Assembly (NCBI GenBank): GCA_001898485.1
Contig: MKTY01000018.1
Coordinates: 62,001-126,000, forward strand
DNA: 64,000 nucleotides
DNA from: Sphingobacteriales bacterium 46-32
GTDB lineage: Bacteria > Bacteroidota > Bacteroidia > Chitinophagales > Chitinophagaceae
Reading direction: 5' to 3'
A model generated the notes under the pieces. That model was not told the origin of the DNA. It made no database searches and saw nothing but the letters and a program-made list of their open reading frames with translations. Numbering within the stretch: position 1 is the stretch's first letter; the number at the start of each line of letters is the position of its first letter. Positions 37,001 to 46,975 of the stretch are shown piece after piece. Made by a program: the position numbers and the translations under genes.

Positions 37001-37832
37001 GATCAACATCCTGCTGCACAATTTCAATATCAAATACAACGAAGAGCTGGGACGTTACAAACGCGAGAAATTCAATATCTCCATTGGTGACGAACTGCCT
37101 GCAGGTGTATTGAAGCTGGCTAAGGTTTACCTCGCTGTTAAGCGTAAGCTGAAAGTAGGGGATAAGATGGCCGGTCGCCACGGTAACAAAGGTATTGTGG
37201 CCAAGATCGTGCGTCAGGAAGATATGCCATTCCTCGAAGATGGTTCACCTGTAGACGTAGTGTTGAATCCGCTCGGTGTACCAAGCCGGATGAACCTGGG
37301 TCAGATCTACGAAACAGTACTGGGTTGGGCCGGTCAGAAACTGGGTGTAAAATTTGCTACCCCCATTTTTGACGGTGCCAGTACCGAAGAGATCGAAAGC
37401 TATTGCAACGATGCAGGCATTCCGAAATTTGGCCACACGTTCCTCTATGATGGTGAAACGGGTGAGCGCTTCCACCAGAAGGCTACCGTGGGTATCATCT
37501 ATATGATCAAGCTGCACCACATGGTTGACGATAAGATGCACGCCCGTTCAATCGGACCATACAGTCTTATCACACAGCAGCCGCTCGGTGGTAAAGCTCA
37601 GTTCGGTGGTCAGCGTTTCGGGGAAATGGAAGTATGGGCACTCGAAGCTTACGGTGCTTCCAACATCCTGCAGGAACTGCTCACGATCAAATCTGATGAT
37701 ATCATTGGCCGTGCCAAGACGTATGAAGCAATTGTAAAAGGTGATAACGTGCCGCGTGCAGGTATCCCCGAATCATTCAACGTACTGGTTCACGAATTGC
37801 GCGGTCTCGGTCTTGACCTGAAGTTTGAATAA
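34029..37832 (+). CDS. rpoB: RNA polymerase beta subunit
   Basis: This 1,267-residue subunit forms part of the polymerase catalytic cleft. Recognisable regions are [12 protein letters not shown], the rifampicin pocket [20 protein letters not shown] and [10 protein letters not shown], and the C-terminal [21 protein letters not shown]. Length is normal for Bacteroidota. It starts without a Shine-Dalgarno. The rifampicin pocket residues appear wild-type (Asp, His, Arg and Ser positions kept). It is followed by rpoC after a 113-base spacer with a word-pair repeat. Confidence 0.98.
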   Translation: MSSTKVNSRVDFGKIKHLAETPDLLEVQIQSFKEFFQLETTPDKRNNEGLFRVFKDNFPITDTRNIFVLEFLDYFIDPPRYTIEECMERGLTYAVPLKAKLRLSCNDEEHVDFQTIVQDVFLGNIPYMTPRGTFVINGAERVVVSQLHRSPGVFFGQSVHPNGTKIYSARVIPFKGAWMEFATDINNVMYAYIDRKKKFPVTTLLRSIGYETDKDILELFGMADEVKADKKLLSKYVGRRLAARVLRTWVEDFVDEDTGEVVSIERNEIVMERDTVLDEEGIDTIVDMDVKSVFIQREDVGGDYAIIYNTLNKDTSNSELEAVQFIYRQLRGADAPDNETARGIIDKLFFSDKRYDLGEVGRYKINRKLSLDAPLDQKTLTREDIILIIKYLVRLTNGKAEIDDIDHLSNRRVRTVGEQLYAQFGVGLARMARTIRERMNVRDNEVFTPVDLINARTLSSVINSFFGTSQLSQFLDQTNPLSEITHKRRISALGPGGLSRERAGFEVRDVHYSHYGRLCTIETPEGPNIGLISTLCVHAKINDMGFIETPYRKVTDGKVNMKELEFLSAEEEDLAKIAQANTPLDDKGNFVEEKIVSRETGDFPILDKNEVEFMDVAPNQIVGLSASLIPFLEHDDANRALMGSNMQRQAVPLIRPDVPVVGTGLEGKAARDARIQIHSEGEGVVEFVDANEIHVRYDRDEAEKLVSFEEDLRVYRLTKFIKTNQETCINLKPAVKKGQKVKKGDFLTEGYATQNGELALGKNLKVAFMPWKGYNFEDAIVISERVVKEDMFTSVHISEYELEVRDTKLGEEELTPDIPNVSEEATKDLDENGIIRIGASVKEGDILIGKITPKGESDPTPEEKLLRAIFGDKAGDAKDASLKAPNGVEGIVIGKKLFQRAKKDKNAKVREKAAIEKLEKVHEKNESDLKEILLEKLTTLLKDHASAGVSNNFGEVQIGKGARFTAKNLAGLDYQNINPLGWTGDAKIDDQINILLHNFNIKYNEELGRYKREKFNISIGDELPAGVLKLAKVYLAVKRKLKVGDKMAGRHGNKGIVAKIVRQEDMPFLEDGSPVDVVLNPLGVPSRMNLGQIYETVLGWAGQKLGVKFATPIFDGASTEEIESYCNDAGIPKFGHTFLYDGETGERFHQKATVGIIYMIKLHHMVDDKMHARSIGPYSLITQQPLGGKAQFGGQRFGEMEVWALEAYGASNILQELLTIKSDDIIGRAKTYEAIVKGDNVPRAGIPESFNVLVHELRGLGLDLKFE

Positions 37833-37912
37833 GTTATAAAGTTTAAAGGTTTAAATGCCAGGATCACACAAAGGTCACCAGCTTTTAAACCTTTAAACCT
37901 TTCAACTTCTAA
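37831..37912. repeat. Word-pair inverted repeat, locus D (rpoB-rpoC spacer)
   Basis: GTTTAAAGGTTTAAA (37841-37855) and TTTAAACCTTTAAAC (37884-37898) pair perfectly over 15 bp with a 28-base loop; AAGTT and AACTT at the ends extend it. The core is the same as in locus C. It lies inside the rpoBC transcript, so the hairpin should exist in the mRNA. Confidence 0.75.
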
Positions 37913-37945
37913 CGTAACAACAATAAAAATCTTAGAAATTCAAAT

Positions 37946-40900
37946 ATGGCTATCAAAAAAGATAATCGTCCCAAAGCAGCGTTTTCGAAGATTACCATCG
38001 GTCTGGCTTCGCCCGACACGATCCTTGAACGCAGTTATGGTGAAGTACTGAAGCCTGAAACCATCAACTACCGCACCTACAAACCCGAACGTGACGGTTT
38101 GTTTTGCGAGCGCATTTTTGGTCCTGTAAAAGACTACGAGTGTGCCTGCGGTAAATATAAACGTATCCGTTACAAAGGCATCGTGTGTGACCGTTGCGGT
38201 GTGGAAGTAACAGAGAAGAAAGTTCGCCGTGAACGCATGGGACATATCAAACTTGTTGTACCCGTAGTTCACATCTGGTATTTCAAATCGCTCCCCAATA
38301 AGATTGGTTACCTGCTGGGTACCAGTTCCAAAAAGCTGGAAAGCATCATTTACTATGAGCGTTTCGTAGTAATTCAGCCCGGTATCCGTGCTGATAAAGG
38401 ACAGAACGCCGGTGATCTGCTCACAGAAGAGGAGTACCTCGATATCCTGGATGCATTGCCCAAGGATAACCAGTATCTGCCCGATGATGATCCCAATAAG
38501 TTCATCGCCAAAATGGGTGCAGAGGCTGTACATGACATGCTTCAGCGTATTGATCTGGATCAGTTGTCATTCGATCTGCGTAATGCTGCAGCAACAGAAA
38601 CTTCTCAGCAACGTAAAGCAGATGCCCTGAAGCGTCTGAGCGTAGTAGAAGCTTTCCGTGATGCCAATACCCGTATCACCAACCGTCCTGAGTGGATGGT
38701 AATGCAATATATTCCTGTAATTCCACCGGAATTGCGTCCGCTGGTTCCCCTTGATGGCGGTCGTTTTGCGTCATCTGACCTTAACGATCTGTATCGTCGT
38801 GTTATCATCCGCAACAACCGTCTGAAACGTCTCCTGGAGATCAAAGCTCCTGAGGTGATCCTCCGAAACGAAAAACGGATGCTGCAGGAAGCGATCGACT
38901 CACTGTTCGACAACAGCCGTAAATCAAATGCGGTAAAAGCCGAAGGTGGCCGTGCGCTGAAATCACTTTCCGATGTACTGAAAGGTAAACAAGGTCGTTT
39001 CCGTCAAAACCTGCTCGGTAAACGTGTTGACTATTCCGGTCGTTCCGTTATCGTGGTAGGTCCTGAAATGAAACTGCATGAGTGCGGTCTGCCAAAAGAT
39101 ATGGCTGCCGAGCTCTTTAAACCATTTATCATCCGCAAGCTCATTGAGCGTGGTATTGTTAAGACCGTAAAATCGGCCCGCAAGCTGGTCGATAAGAAGG
39201 AAGCCGTGGTTTGGGATATCCTCGAAAATATCCTGAAAGGTCACCCGGTGATGCTTAACCGTGCCCCAACGCTGCACCGTCTTTCTATCCAGGCTTTCCA
39301 GCCCAAACTGATCGAGGGTAAAGCCATTCAGCTGCACCCGCTGGTAACCACGGCCTTCAACGCCGACTTTGATGGTGACCAGATGGCGGTACACGTGCCC
39401 CTGAGCAATGCCGCTATTCTCGAAGCACAGCTCCTGATGCTTGCTTCACACAACATCCTGAACCCGCAAAACGGACAGCCCATCACCCTGCCTTCGCAGG
39501 ACATGGTACTCGGTCTGTACTATATCTCTAAAGGCAAAAAGACTACTGAAACCGAAAAAGTGCGCGGTGAAGGCATGGCATTCTACTCAACTGAGGAAGT
39601 GATCATTGCCTACAACGAGAAGAAAGTAGACCTGCATGCCTGGATCAAAGTGAAAGCAAACATCCGCAATAGCGATGGTCTGCTGGAACACAAACTGATC
39701 GAGACTACCGTAGGACGTGTGATCTTTAACCAGTTTGTACCTGCCGAAGTAGGCTTTGTGAATGCACTGCTCACCAAGAAAAATCTTCGGGAGATTATTG
39801 GTGACATCATTGAAATCACCAACGTTCCCAAAACAGCGAAGTTCCTTGATGATATCAAGCAGCTTGGTTTCCGCACCGCCTTCCAGGGTGGTCTGTCATT
39901 CAGCATCAATGACCTGATTATCCCCGATGTCAAGGAAGAGTTGCTGGAGAATGCGAAAGGTGAAGTAGATGAGGTGTGGGATAACTACAATATGGGTCTT
40001 ATCACCAACAACGAGCGTTATAACCAGATCGTAGACATCTGGAGCCGTGTGGATACCCGTATTACTGAAACACTGATCCGCGAGTTGAGCAGCGATAAGC
40101 AAGGTTTCAACTCCGTATATATGATGCTTGATTCCGGTGCCCGTGGTTCCAAACAGCAGATCAAACAGCTGGCTGGTATACGGGGTCTGATGGCCAAACC
40201 ACGTAAGTCTGGTTCTACCGGATCTGAGATCATCGAAAACCCGATCCTTTCCAACTTTAAAGGCGGTCTGAACGTATTGGATTACTTCATCTCTACCCAC
40301 GGTGCCCGTAAGGGTCTGGCGGATACGGCCCTTAAAACAGCCGATGCCGGTTACCTCACCCGCCGTCTGGTAGACGTAGCCCAGGACGTGGTGATTACCG
40401 AAGAGGATTGCGGCACACTGCGTGGTATTGCAACATCTGCTCTCAAAGACAACGAAGATATTATCGAACCGCTGGCAGATCGTATCGAGGGTCGTACATC
40501 ACTCCACGATATCTACAACCCTGTTACCGAAGAATTGCTCATTGCAGCCGGTGATGAGATCACACCAGATACTGCCCGTAAGATTGAAGCAGCAGGTATT
40601 GAAACGGTTGAAATCCGTTCCGTACTCACCTGCGAAAGCAAACGCGGTTGCTGCGTGAAGTGTTATGGTAAAAACCTGGCATCCGGTATCCTGGCACAGA
40701 AAGGTGATGCAGTAGGTATCATCGCTGCCCAGTCAATCGGTGAGCCCGGTACCCAGCTTACACTGCGTACCTTCCACGTGGGTGGTGTTGCCGGATCTGC
40801 AGCTGTAGACTCTACCCTGGTTGCTAAATTCGATGGTACCATCCAGTTCGATGGTCTGCGTACTGTAACCACAGAGAATGCAGAAGGCGATAAAGTACAG

Positions 40901-42238
40901 GTAGTAATCGGTCGTACCGGTGAGGTACGTATCGTGGATACCAAGAATGACCGCCTCATGATCACCAACAACATTCCTTATGGTTCTACACTGATGGTCA
41001 AAGACGGTCAGAAGATCAGCAAGGGAGATGTGATCTGCACATGGGATCCGTTCAACAACGTAATCGTGGCCGAAATCAACGGTATCCTCCGTTTCGAAAA
41101 CGTGATTGAAGGTGTTACCTACCGCGAAGAGTCTGATGAGCAGACCGGTCACCGCGAGAAAGTGGTTATTGAAACCCGCGACAAAACAAAGATTCCTTCT
41201 ATCGTTGTAGACGGTAAGGAAAACAAATCATACAACCTGCCTACCGGTAGCCATATCATGCTCGATGAGGGTGATGATGTGAAGGCCGGCCAGGTACTCG
41301 TGAAGATTCCACGTATCCTCGGTAAACTGCGTGATATCACCGGTGGTCTGCCTCGTGTAACCGAGCTGTTTGAAGCCCGTAACCCAAGCAACCCCGCAGT
41401 GGTATCGGAGATCGATGGTGTGGTATCTATGGGTTCTATCAAACGTGGTAACCGCGAGATCGTGATCGAAGCCAAAGACGGTGTGACCAAAAAATACCTC
41501 GTGCCGCTGACCCGTCAGATCCTGGCACAGGATGGTGACTTCGTAAAAGCAGGTTCACCACTTTCTGATGGTCAGACCTCACCACAGGATATCCTTTCTA
41601 TTCAGGGACCATTTGCAGTACAGCAGTATGTGGTAAATGAGATTCAGGAAGTATATCGTTTGCAGGGTGTAAAAATCAACGATAAGCATATCGAGGTAAT
41701 CGTACGTCAGATGATGCGTAAGGTAAACATCGTGGATCCGGGTGATACACGCTTCCTCGAGGATGATTCCGTTGACAAGTTCGAATTCCTGGAAGAGAAT
41801 GATTATATCTTCGATAAGAAGGTGGTGACAGAAGCTGGCGACAGCAGCAAAATGCGTCCCGGTCAGATCGTTAGCCTCCGTGAAGTACGCGAAGAGAACT
41901 CCATTCTCCGCCGCAACGATAAAAAGCTCATCGAATACCGTGATGCCAAACCCGCTACCTCATCACCAACACTGCTGGGTATCACCAAGGCATCTCTGGG
42001 TGTGCAAAGCTGGATATCTGCCGCTTCATTCCAGGAAACAACCAAGGTACTTTCATCTGCCGCCATCCACGGTAAGACAGATGATATGCTGGGACTGAAA
42101 GAAAATGTGATCACTGGTCATCCGATCCCTGCCGGTACTGGTTTGCGCGATTTCGAAAACATGATCGTGGGCAGCAAAGAAGAATACGAACTGCTGCAGA
42201 CTACCCGCGAAGCCATGGCATTCGACGAAGAAGAATAA
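37946..42238 (+). CDS. rpoC: RNA polymerase beta' subunit
   Basis: This 1,430-residue subunit carries the active-site magnesium motif [12 protein letters not shown], the N-terminal zinc site [20 protein letters not shown] and a second zinc site with [13 protein letters not shown]. The bridge/trigger region is seen in [17 protein letters not shown] and [22 protein letters not shown]. Length is normal for the phylum. It ends with a perfect terminator. Confidence 0.98.
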   Translation: MAIKKDNRPKAAFSKITIGLASPDTILERSYGEVLKPETINYRTYKPERDGLFCERIFGPVKDYECACGKYKRIRYKGIVCDRCGVEVTEKKVRRERMGHIKLVVPVVHIWYFKSLPNKIGYLLGTSSKKLESIIYYERFVVIQPGIRADKGQNAGDLLTEEEYLDILDALPKDNQYLPDDDPNKFIAKMGAEAVHDMLQRIDLDQLSFDLRNAAATETSQQRKADALKRLSVVEAFRDANTRITNRPEWMVMQYIPVIPPELRPLVPLDGGRFASSDLNDLYRRVIIRNNRLKRLLEIKAPEVILRNEKRMLQEAIDSLFDNSRKSNAVKAEGGRALKSLSDVLKGKQGRFRQNLLGKRVDYSGRSVIVVGPEMKLHECGLPKDMAAELFKPFIIRKLIERGIVKTVKSARKLVDKKEAVVWDILENILKGHPVMLNRAPTLHRLSIQAFQPKLIEGKAIQLHPLVTTAFNADFDGDQMAVHVPLSNAAILEAQLLMLASHNILNPQNGQPITLPSQDMVLGLYYISKGKKTTETEKVRGEGMAFYSTEEVIIAYNEKKVDLHAWIKVKANIRNSDGLLEHKLIETTVGRVIFNQFVPAEVGFVNALLTKKNLREIIGDIIEITNVPKTAKFLDDIKQLGFRTAFQGGLSFSINDLIIPDVKEELLENAKGEVDEVWDNYNMGLITNNERYNQIVDIWSRVDTRITETLIRELSSDKQGFNSVYMMLDSGARGSKQQIKQLAGIRGLMAKPRKSGSTGSEIIENPILSNFKGGLNVLDYFISTHGARKGLADTALKTADAGYLTRRLVDVAQDVVITEEDCGTLRGIATSALKDNEDIIEPLADRIEGRTSLHDIYNPVTEELLIAAGDEITPDTARKIEAAGIETVEIRSVLTCESKRGCCVKCYGKNLASGILAQKGDAVGIIAAQSIGEPGTQLTLRTFHVGGVAGSAAVDSTLVAKFDGTIQFDGLRTVTTENAEGDKVQVVIGRTGEVRIVDTKNDRLMITNNIPYGSTLMVKDGQKISKGDVICTWDPFNNVIVAEINGILRFENVIEGVTYREESDEQTGHREKVVIETRDKTKIPSIVVDGKENKSYNLPTGSHIMLDEGDDVKAGQVLVKIPRILGKLRDITGGLPRVTELFEARNPSNPAVVSEIDGVVSMGSIKRGNREIVIEAKDGVTKKYLVPLTRQILAQDGDFVKAGSPLSDGQTSPQDILSIQGPFAVQQYVVNEIQEVYRLQGVKINDKHIEVIVRQMMRKVNIVDPGDTRFLEDDSVDKFEFLEENDYIFDKKVVTEAGDSSKMRPGQIVSLREVREENSILRRNDKKLIEYRDAKPATSSPTLLGITKASLGVQSWISAASFQETTKVLSSAAIHGKTDDMLGLKENVITGHPIPAGTGLRDFENMIVGSKEEYELLQTTREAMAFDEEE

Positions 42239-42272
42239 TAAGGAGCCGGTTATAACGGCGCCCCATAGAATC

Positions 42273-42304
42273 AAAGGAGCGAGATCAACTCTCGCTCCTT
42301 TTTA
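42273..42304 (+). terminator. rpoC terminator
   Basis: AGGAGCGAGA and TCTCGCTCCT form a perfect 10-bp stem with a 5-base loop, followed by TTTTATT. Confidence 0.92.
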
Positions 42305-42351
42305 TTAAACACAGGCCTTTGTTAAGAGAATCTTAAAGTGACCAGGATGCT

Positions 42352-42359
42352 TATCTTTG
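42352..42359 (+). promoter_or_regulatory. Possible -7 box TATCTTTG before ompH-like gene
   Basis: A sequence match to TAnnTTTG; the leader would be 120 bases. A TTTG at 42318-42321 is 30 bases upstream, too far for a standard -33 element. No other signal is clear in the 42305-42481 spacer. Confidence 0.3.
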
Positions 42360-42481
42360 GCCGGACGATGAACCTTAATTTGCACAAAACGACTGCATGA
42401 AGTGAACGTTACATTTCCTTCTTTTACTGATCTTAAGTGAAATGATACCTTCATTTCATCTGTCGCCTCAAACATGACACG

Positions 42482-43081
42482 ATGAAAAATGTGCTGCTGA
42501 CCTGGAATATTGTATTGACGCTTGCCGCTGGTTATCTGTTTTATGCCTACTACACCGGTAAACAGAAAAGTAAAAGCCGTATTCAGGCTGAGATTGCCAA
42601 AACAGTTGGCCCTTCCGGCCCTTTCCGTATTGCCTATTTCGAAATGGACTCTATCGAGAGCAGTTATCAAATGGTCAAAGATGTGAAAGCCGAAATCACT
42701 AAAAAGAATGAAGAACTGGGTGCTGAAATAGCTAAACTGGGTCAGGAAATGGAGAACCGCCAGCGCTATTATGAGCAAAAACAGCATACCATGAGCGAGG
42801 ACGATGTACGCAAAGCCCAGGAAGACCTGATGCGTCTGAATGAAAACCTGAAGACCCGTCGCCAGAATCTCGAAAACGAATACCAGGATTTTGTATTTCG
42901 CCGCAATCTGACGGTACGCAAGGAAATCGAAAAATTTCTGGCTACTTTCAATGAGAATAAGAAATATACCTACATCATGTCGTATGAGCAGGGGCTCTTT
43001 TATTACAAAGACACAGCCTACAATATCACCGGCGAAATAGTAAACGGCCTTAATCAGGAATATAAGAAAGCGAAGAAATAA
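42482..43081 (+). CDS. OmpH/Skp-like periplasmic protein
   Basis: This 199-residue protein has an uncleaved-looking N-terminal membrane helix (TWNIVLTLAAGYLFYAYY) and then a small strand (FRIAYFEMDSIE) and a long coiled coil (about residues 60-140, rich in Glu, Lys, Gln). It closes with a strand-like segment (YTYIMSYEQGLFYY). This is the architecture of OmpH/Skp chaperones, which hold outer-membrane proteins. The anchored form suggests action at the inner-membrane surface. Function by family only. Confidence 0.78.
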   Translation: MKNVLLTWNIVLTLAAGYLFYAYYTGKQKSKSRIQAEIAKTVGPSGPFRIAYFEMDSIESSYQMVKDVKAEITKKNEELGAEIAKLGQEMENRQRYYEQKQHTMSEDDVRKAQEDLMRLNENLKTRRQNLENEYQDFVFRRNLTVRKEIEKFLATFNENKKYTYIMSYEQGLFYYKDTAYNITGEIVNGLNQEYKKAKK

Positions 43082-43265
43082 TGTGCTAATGTGCTGATGT
43101 TGGGTTTAAAGCGTATAAAGGGTATAAATAGTTTAAAGTGATTTCTTTAAATTATTTATACCCTTTATAGCTGGCGGCACCCAGTCACTGATCATACATC
43201 AGCACATTAGCACATCAGCACATCAGCATATTAGCACATCAGCACATCAGCATATTAGCACATTT
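43081..43265. repeat. Nested word-pair inverted repeat with 24-bp tandem, locus E
   Basis: The outer arms ATGTGCTAATGTGCTGATG (43081-43099) and its exact complement (43197-43215) pair over 19 bp. The inner arms TATAAAGGGTATAAATA (43114-43130) and TATTTATACCCTTTATA (43153-43169) pair over 17 bp. The right outer arm continues as about 2.6 tandem copies of a 24-bp unit of CAGCACAT, CAGCATAT and TAGCACAT words. The first base overlaps the ompH-like stop. Confidence 0.85.
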
Positions 43266-43303
43266 CCTCCGAATTACTTATCTTGATCGCCAAACCCCCT
43301 TAC

Positions 43304-44725
43304 ATGGCAGAGGAAACCTCTTTTAAACGATCGCTAGGATTAGTAGATGCCACCATGATTGTGGCAGGCTCTATGATTGGCTCCGGTATCTTTATCGTGA
43401 GCTCCGATATTACCCGCAATGTGGGCAGTGCCGGCTGGCTCATTGCAGTCTGGCTTATTACCGCTTTTATGACCATTACAGCTGCCGTTAGCTATGGCGA
43501 ATTGAGCGGCATGTTTCCGAAGGCCGGTGGTCAGTATGTATACCTCAAAGAAGCGTATAACCCGCTGATGGGGTTTTTGTATGGCTGGAGCTTTTTTGCT
43601 GTAATCCAAACCGCCACTATTGCGGCCGTAGGTGTGGCATTCAGCCGCTTCACGGCTTACCTGATTCCACAGGTAGGGGAGGATAATATATTGCTTACCC
43701 TGGGCAGTCTTAAAATATCTGCAGCGCAGGTGCTGGCTATTGCCGTAATAGTATTGTTGACCTATACCAATACCCGGGGAGTAAAGGAAGGCAAGATCAT
43801 TCAAACCACCTTTACTTCCGTAAAACTGATTTCCCTGTTCGGGCTCATTGTGCTGGGCTTTATTCTTGCCAAAGAAAGCTTCTGGTCTTCTAACTGGGAG
43901 AATGGCTGGGCTGCTACACAGGTTCCCAAAGATGCTGTTGGCGAAGTAGCACGCGATAACTGGCAGCCTATTGGTGGTGCTGTGCTCATAGGCGCTATTG
44001 CCGCTTCCATGGTAGGGTCTATTTTCAGCAGCGATGCATGGAACAATGTGACCTTTATTGCCGGTGAAATCAAAAATCCGAAACGTAATATCGGCCTGAG
44101 CCTTTTCCTTGGAACACTGATGGTGTCATTTATTTATGTGGCGGCCAACTTTATGTATCTCCATGTATTGCCACTGCAGGAAATAGCCTATCCTACAGGC
44201 AACCGTGTGGCCGTAGCAGCTTCTGATGCCATTTTTGGCCCCAGTGGCTCTACGGTGATTGCCGTAATGATTATGATTTCCACCTTTGGCTGCAACAATG
44301 GACTGATCCTGGCCGGCGCTCGTGTATATTATACCATGGCACAGGATGGACTGTTCTTTAAAAAGGCCGGTCATCTCAATAAGAATGCCGTACCTGGCTG
44401 GGCCCTTTGGGCACAGGCAGTGGTAGCATCTTTGCTTTGCCTCAGCGGCAGCTACAACGATCTGCTCACCATGATATCTTTTGTAGTGGTAATTTTTTAC
44501 GCACTTACCATTGTGGGCATTTTCATTCTGCGCCGTAAGCGCCCCGAACTGGAACGTCCCTATAAGGCATTTGGCTATCCTGTATTGCCGATCATTTATG
44601 TGCTGCTGGGGCTGACCTTCTGTATTTTCCTTGCCATCTTTGAGCCTCTGTATTCGCTCTGGGGCTTGGGGATTGTGCTGCTGGGTATTCCGCTTTACTA
44701 TGTAGCTATTGCAGTAAGAAAATAA
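43304..44725 (+). CDS. APC-family amino acid permease
   Basis: This 473-residue transporter has about 12 hydrophobic segments. The first helix carries the APC substrate motif GSMIGSGIFIVSS and helix 6 region SIFSSDAWNNVTFIAGEIKNPKRN is typical of the amino acid exchanger (LAT-like) branch. The N-terminus is cytoplasmic and short. It imports or exchanges amino acids, with unknown specificity. I use the ATG at 43304; an upstream in-frame TTG at 43283 adds seven residues. A nested repeat of about 180 bases precedes it. Confidence 0.88.
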   Translation: MAEETSFKRSLGLVDATMIVAGSMIGSGIFIVSSDITRNVGSAGWLIAVWLITAFMTITAAVSYGELSGMFPKAGGQYVYLKEAYNPLMGFLYGWSFFAVIQTATIAAVGVAFSRFTAYLIPQVGEDNILLTLGSLKISAAQVLAIAVIVLLTYTNTRGVKEGKIIQTTFTSVKLISLFGLIVLGFILAKESFWSSNWENGWAATQVPKDAVGEVARDNWQPIGGAVLIGAIAASMVGSIFSSDAWNNVTFIAGEIKNPKRNIGLSLFLGTLMVSFIYVAANFMYLHVLPLQEIAYPTGNRVAVAASDAIFGPSGSTVIAVMIMISTFGCNNGLILAGARVYYTMAQDGLFFKKAGHLNKNAVPGWALWAQAVVASLLCLSGSYNDLLTMISFVVVIFYALTIVGIFILRRKRPELERPYKAFGYPVLPIIYVLLGLTFCIFLAIFEPLYSLWGLGIVLLGIPLYYVAIAVRK

Positions 44726-44747
44726 ATAACCCGTAATAAATAACTGG

Positions 44748-44782
44748 TATACGCAGCTCTCGTCAGGGCTGCGTATTTTTTT
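44748..44782 (+). terminator. Permease terminator
   Basis: ATACGCAGC pairs with GCTGCGTAT around a 10-base loop, followed by TTTTTTT. It overlaps the stop of the opposite-strand gene by two bases. Confidence 0.85.
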
Positions 44783-45440
44783 ATTTCATATCAGCAATAC
44801 TCCGGTCAACCATCTTATCCATATTTACATACAGGTCAAACAGGAGCTTTGCAATAGCAAAAACCAGGATGAAGCCTTTGCCACCACCGAAGACCAGAAA
44901 CATGCTGCCTACGATGACGGTAAACTGCTGAATGAAAATGCGACCATACGGCATAAACATGATCTTCATGAGAGGGGTGTTCTTATACGCGCCTGATGAT
45001 AAAAAAGGAATGACCTGCTGAGCAATATAACTGATTACAAAGGCGCCCAGCATGAGGGCAATATCACCATTGATATAGGTATACCAGTAAAAAAAGAAAT
45101 GCAGGGGGCCTTTACCGGGGGGAATGATGTTGGCTGATCCGGCAAATATGGAGGATTGTACAGCAGCAAATATCCCATAATGCATAATGAAAAAGAAAAT
45201 GAAGAAGAACCCGCTTTTCTCTACACTGCTGCCTTTATTGTACCAGGTATCGCGCGGACGTGCAAATAAGGTGACGACCACCATTTGAAAGACGGTAATG
45301 ATACCCACAATCAGGGTCTCCATGGCATATACGGTAAAAACTTCCACCGCACTCCATCCCCAAAACCATACGCCCACAATGGGCAATAGATTGGCGGCAA
45401 TAGTAAAGAGGTCTGCCGGGCTGTATTTACGCTTGAGCAT
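44781..45440 (-). CDS. Membrane protein, DUF6498-like
   Basis: This 219-residue protein has about six hydrophobic segments. The first, ending in GWSAVEVFTVYAMETLIVG, resembles the DUF6498 group of bacterial membrane proteins, whose function is unknown. I use the internal ATG at 45440; the TTG start at 45464 would add eight residues. It converges on the permease and their ends nearly touch. No partner is evident. Confidence 0.6.
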   Translation of the reverse strand: MLKRKYSPADLFTIAANLLPIVGVWFWGWSAVEVFTVYAMETLIVGIITVFQMVVVTLFARPRDTWYNKGSSVEKSGFFFIFFFIMHYGIFAAVQSSIFAGSANIIPPGKGPLHFFFYWYTYINGDIALMLGAFVISYIAQQVIPFLSSGAYKNTPLMKIMFMPYGRIFIQQFTVIVGSMFLVFGGGKGFILVFAIAKLLFDLYVNMDKMVDRSIADMK

Positions 45441-45519
45441 GTCGGGGAGATCAATAGGCGACAAAATAGCTTTTTTTGACCGCTCAGAAAATACCCGCCG
45501 GCACGGATTCTATGCAACC

Positions 45520-45888
45520 TTACCCCTGTACCAGCCACCATTGATTGCCCCAACGATCCTGTATGCCTGCAGTATATCCATAATCTCTTTGCTGAGGTGC
45601 CATCAGGTCTTTTGCACCCGCTTTTATTGCATTATTATAAATCATATCTACATTTTCCACGTAGATAAACATACCGGCCGCCTGGGTCTTCCATTGTTCG
45701 GTAGCCTCTGCAAACATGATCACCGCATCGCCCACCCTCAATTCGCCATGCACAATACGCCCGGCTTCGTCAGGCATGATCAATTGGTCTTTTGAGCCAA
45801 ATACTTCTTTCATAAATACATGAAAGGCGGCAGCCTCCGCAATGATGAGATAAGGCATTACCGGCAGGTACTGTTGAGGAATATTCAT
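45520..45888 (-). CDS. VOC-superfamily (glyoxalase/PhnB-like) protein
   Basis: This 122-residue protein shows the paired beta-alpha-beta-beta-beta modules of the vicinal oxygen chelate fold: YLIIAEAAAFHVFMKEVFG, then AGRIVHGELRVGDAVIMFAE, then GMFIYVENVDMIYNNAIKAGA and GIQDRWGNQWWL. Such proteins may act on small metabolites or bind antibiotics; the reaction is not predictable. TATTTTTG on the minus strand (45911-45918) is a promoter match. Nothing is recognised in the 221-base gap after it, apart from that box. Confidence 0.82.
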   Translation of the reverse strand: MNIPQQYLPVMPYLIIAEAAAFHVFMKEVFGSKDQLIMPDEAGRIVHGELRVGDAVIMFAEATEQWKTQAAGMFIYVENVDMIYNNAIKAGAKDLMAPQQRDYGYTAGIQDRWGNQWWLVQG

Positions 45889-45910
45889 AGCTTTTTTTAT
45901 TAATGATGAT

Positions 45911-45918
45911 CAAAAATA
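45911..45918 (-). promoter_or_regulatory. -7 box TATTTTTG for the VOC gene
   Basis: A minus-strand match to TAnnTTTG 22 bases before the ATG at 45888. A -33 box is not clear. Confidence 0.45.
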
Positions 45919-46109
45919 GAGCCGCTATACAAGATGAAATTGGAAAAAAACGACATTCTGACCGCTGTTAATGACTCCATTCAGATTTCAGCATGACTTA
46001 ACCTCCTGTTGAAATCTCGTATCTGCGATATTCTACGTTTTCTATGGATAAAATTTCCGGCAGATTTACACAGATAAATATTCCCCGGCCTTTCGGACAG
46101 CGCCATTCC

Positions 46110-46907
46110 CTAATCGCGCCAGACAGTGCCTTCGGCATTTCCCTTAAAAAATTCGCGTGGATGAAAACCGGAAAATTCTCTGAAATCATGAATAAAATGT
46201 GACTGGTCATAATAACCACATTGCTGGGCCAGGGCTGTTAGCGACAGGAAGTCTTTATTGTAATGCCGGGTGGCGTGTTGAAAACGGCTGATCCGGCTGA
46301 ATAGTTTGGGCGTAAAACCGGCCAGTGATTTGAAGCGCCGCTCAAACTGCCTCTGCGAAAGAAATGCATGACTGGCCCACTCGCTCACGGGCGACAAATG
46401 AGGCTGCTGTTGCAAGGCAATAATGCAGGACGCGATCGGCTGGTCTGCCGCAGGTAACTCCCGCAAATGCTGCCGGAAAAAAGTATTAAGTACAGATAGG
46501 CGTTGCTGGTTATTCTCTGCCAGCATTACCATTTCCTGCAATTGCCTGCCCGATGCACCCAGTAAGCTGGGCAGATCCGGCATTTCATTGCTCAGCGTAC
46601 TGGCTGGCATATTAAACAAAACCGGAATAGCAAAAGGATACATGTATACCCCAAAAATGCCAAAACCGGTATCAATGGAATAACGCCTATACTGATGCGA
46701 AGGTCCCTGAAGACCGGTAACAGCGGTGGCTGCGGCAATGTTCTGCTTATTCAACTCATCAAATACACCGGCATAATGAAAGACCATTTCCACACTGCCG
46801 CAGGCGAGTGAGCGATGGGTATAGGGTTCATCACCCTCCAGTATCCAGTAAAAACGGATCAGGGATCGCAGGTCAGGAGGTGGTATTATGGTATGATAGC
46901 GGATCAT
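46110..46907 (-). CDS. AraC-family transcriptional regulator
   Basis: This 265-residue protein has an N-terminal domain beginning MIRYHTIIPPPDLRSLIRFY and a C-terminal AraC DNA-binding domain with two helix-turn-helix units (SPVSEWASHAFLSQRQFERR; SLTALAQQCGYYDQSHFIHD followed by FREFSGFHPREFF). The N-terminal domain of this kind (DUF6597-like) is common in small Bacteroidota AraC regulators. The start at 46907 is preferred; the longer frame to 46961 lacks family similarity by eye. It diverges from ispD; its target is unknown. Confidence 0.87.
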   Translation of the reverse strand: MIRYHTIIPPPDLRSLIRFYWILEGDEPYTHRSLACGSVEMVFHYAGVFDELNKQNIAAATAVTGLQGPSHQYRRYSIDTGFGIFGVYMYPFAIPVLFNMPASTLSNEMPDLPSLLGASGRQLQEMVMLAENNQQRLSVLNTFFRQHLRELPAADQPIASCIIALQQQPHLSPVSEWASHAFLSQRQFERRFKSLAGFTPKLFSRISRFQHATRHYNKDFLSLTALAQQCGYYDQSHFIHDFREFSGFHPREFFKGNAEGTVWRD

Positions 46908-46963
46908 GACACTGGACAGTGATTTCTTAAAGATAGGCCAATCTCTGCTGGCGCGAAACACCT

Positions 46964-46971
46964 TAATTTTG
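46964..46971 (+). promoter_or_regulatory. -7 box TAATTTTG of ispD
   Basis: A perfect TAnnTTTG that ends 4 bases before the ATG. Transcription should start at or next to the start codon, giving a leaderless mRNA. Confidence 0.5.
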
Positions 46972-46975
46972 TGAT

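Noticed and set aside
36063-37181. 372-codon minus-strand frame within rpoB
   Set aside because: It is antisense to conserved rpoB sequence and shows no start signal or recognisable domain.
43198-43265. Tandem repeat resembling a CRISPR array
   Set aside because: The units are contiguous 24-bp copies without unique spacers and no cas genes are near.
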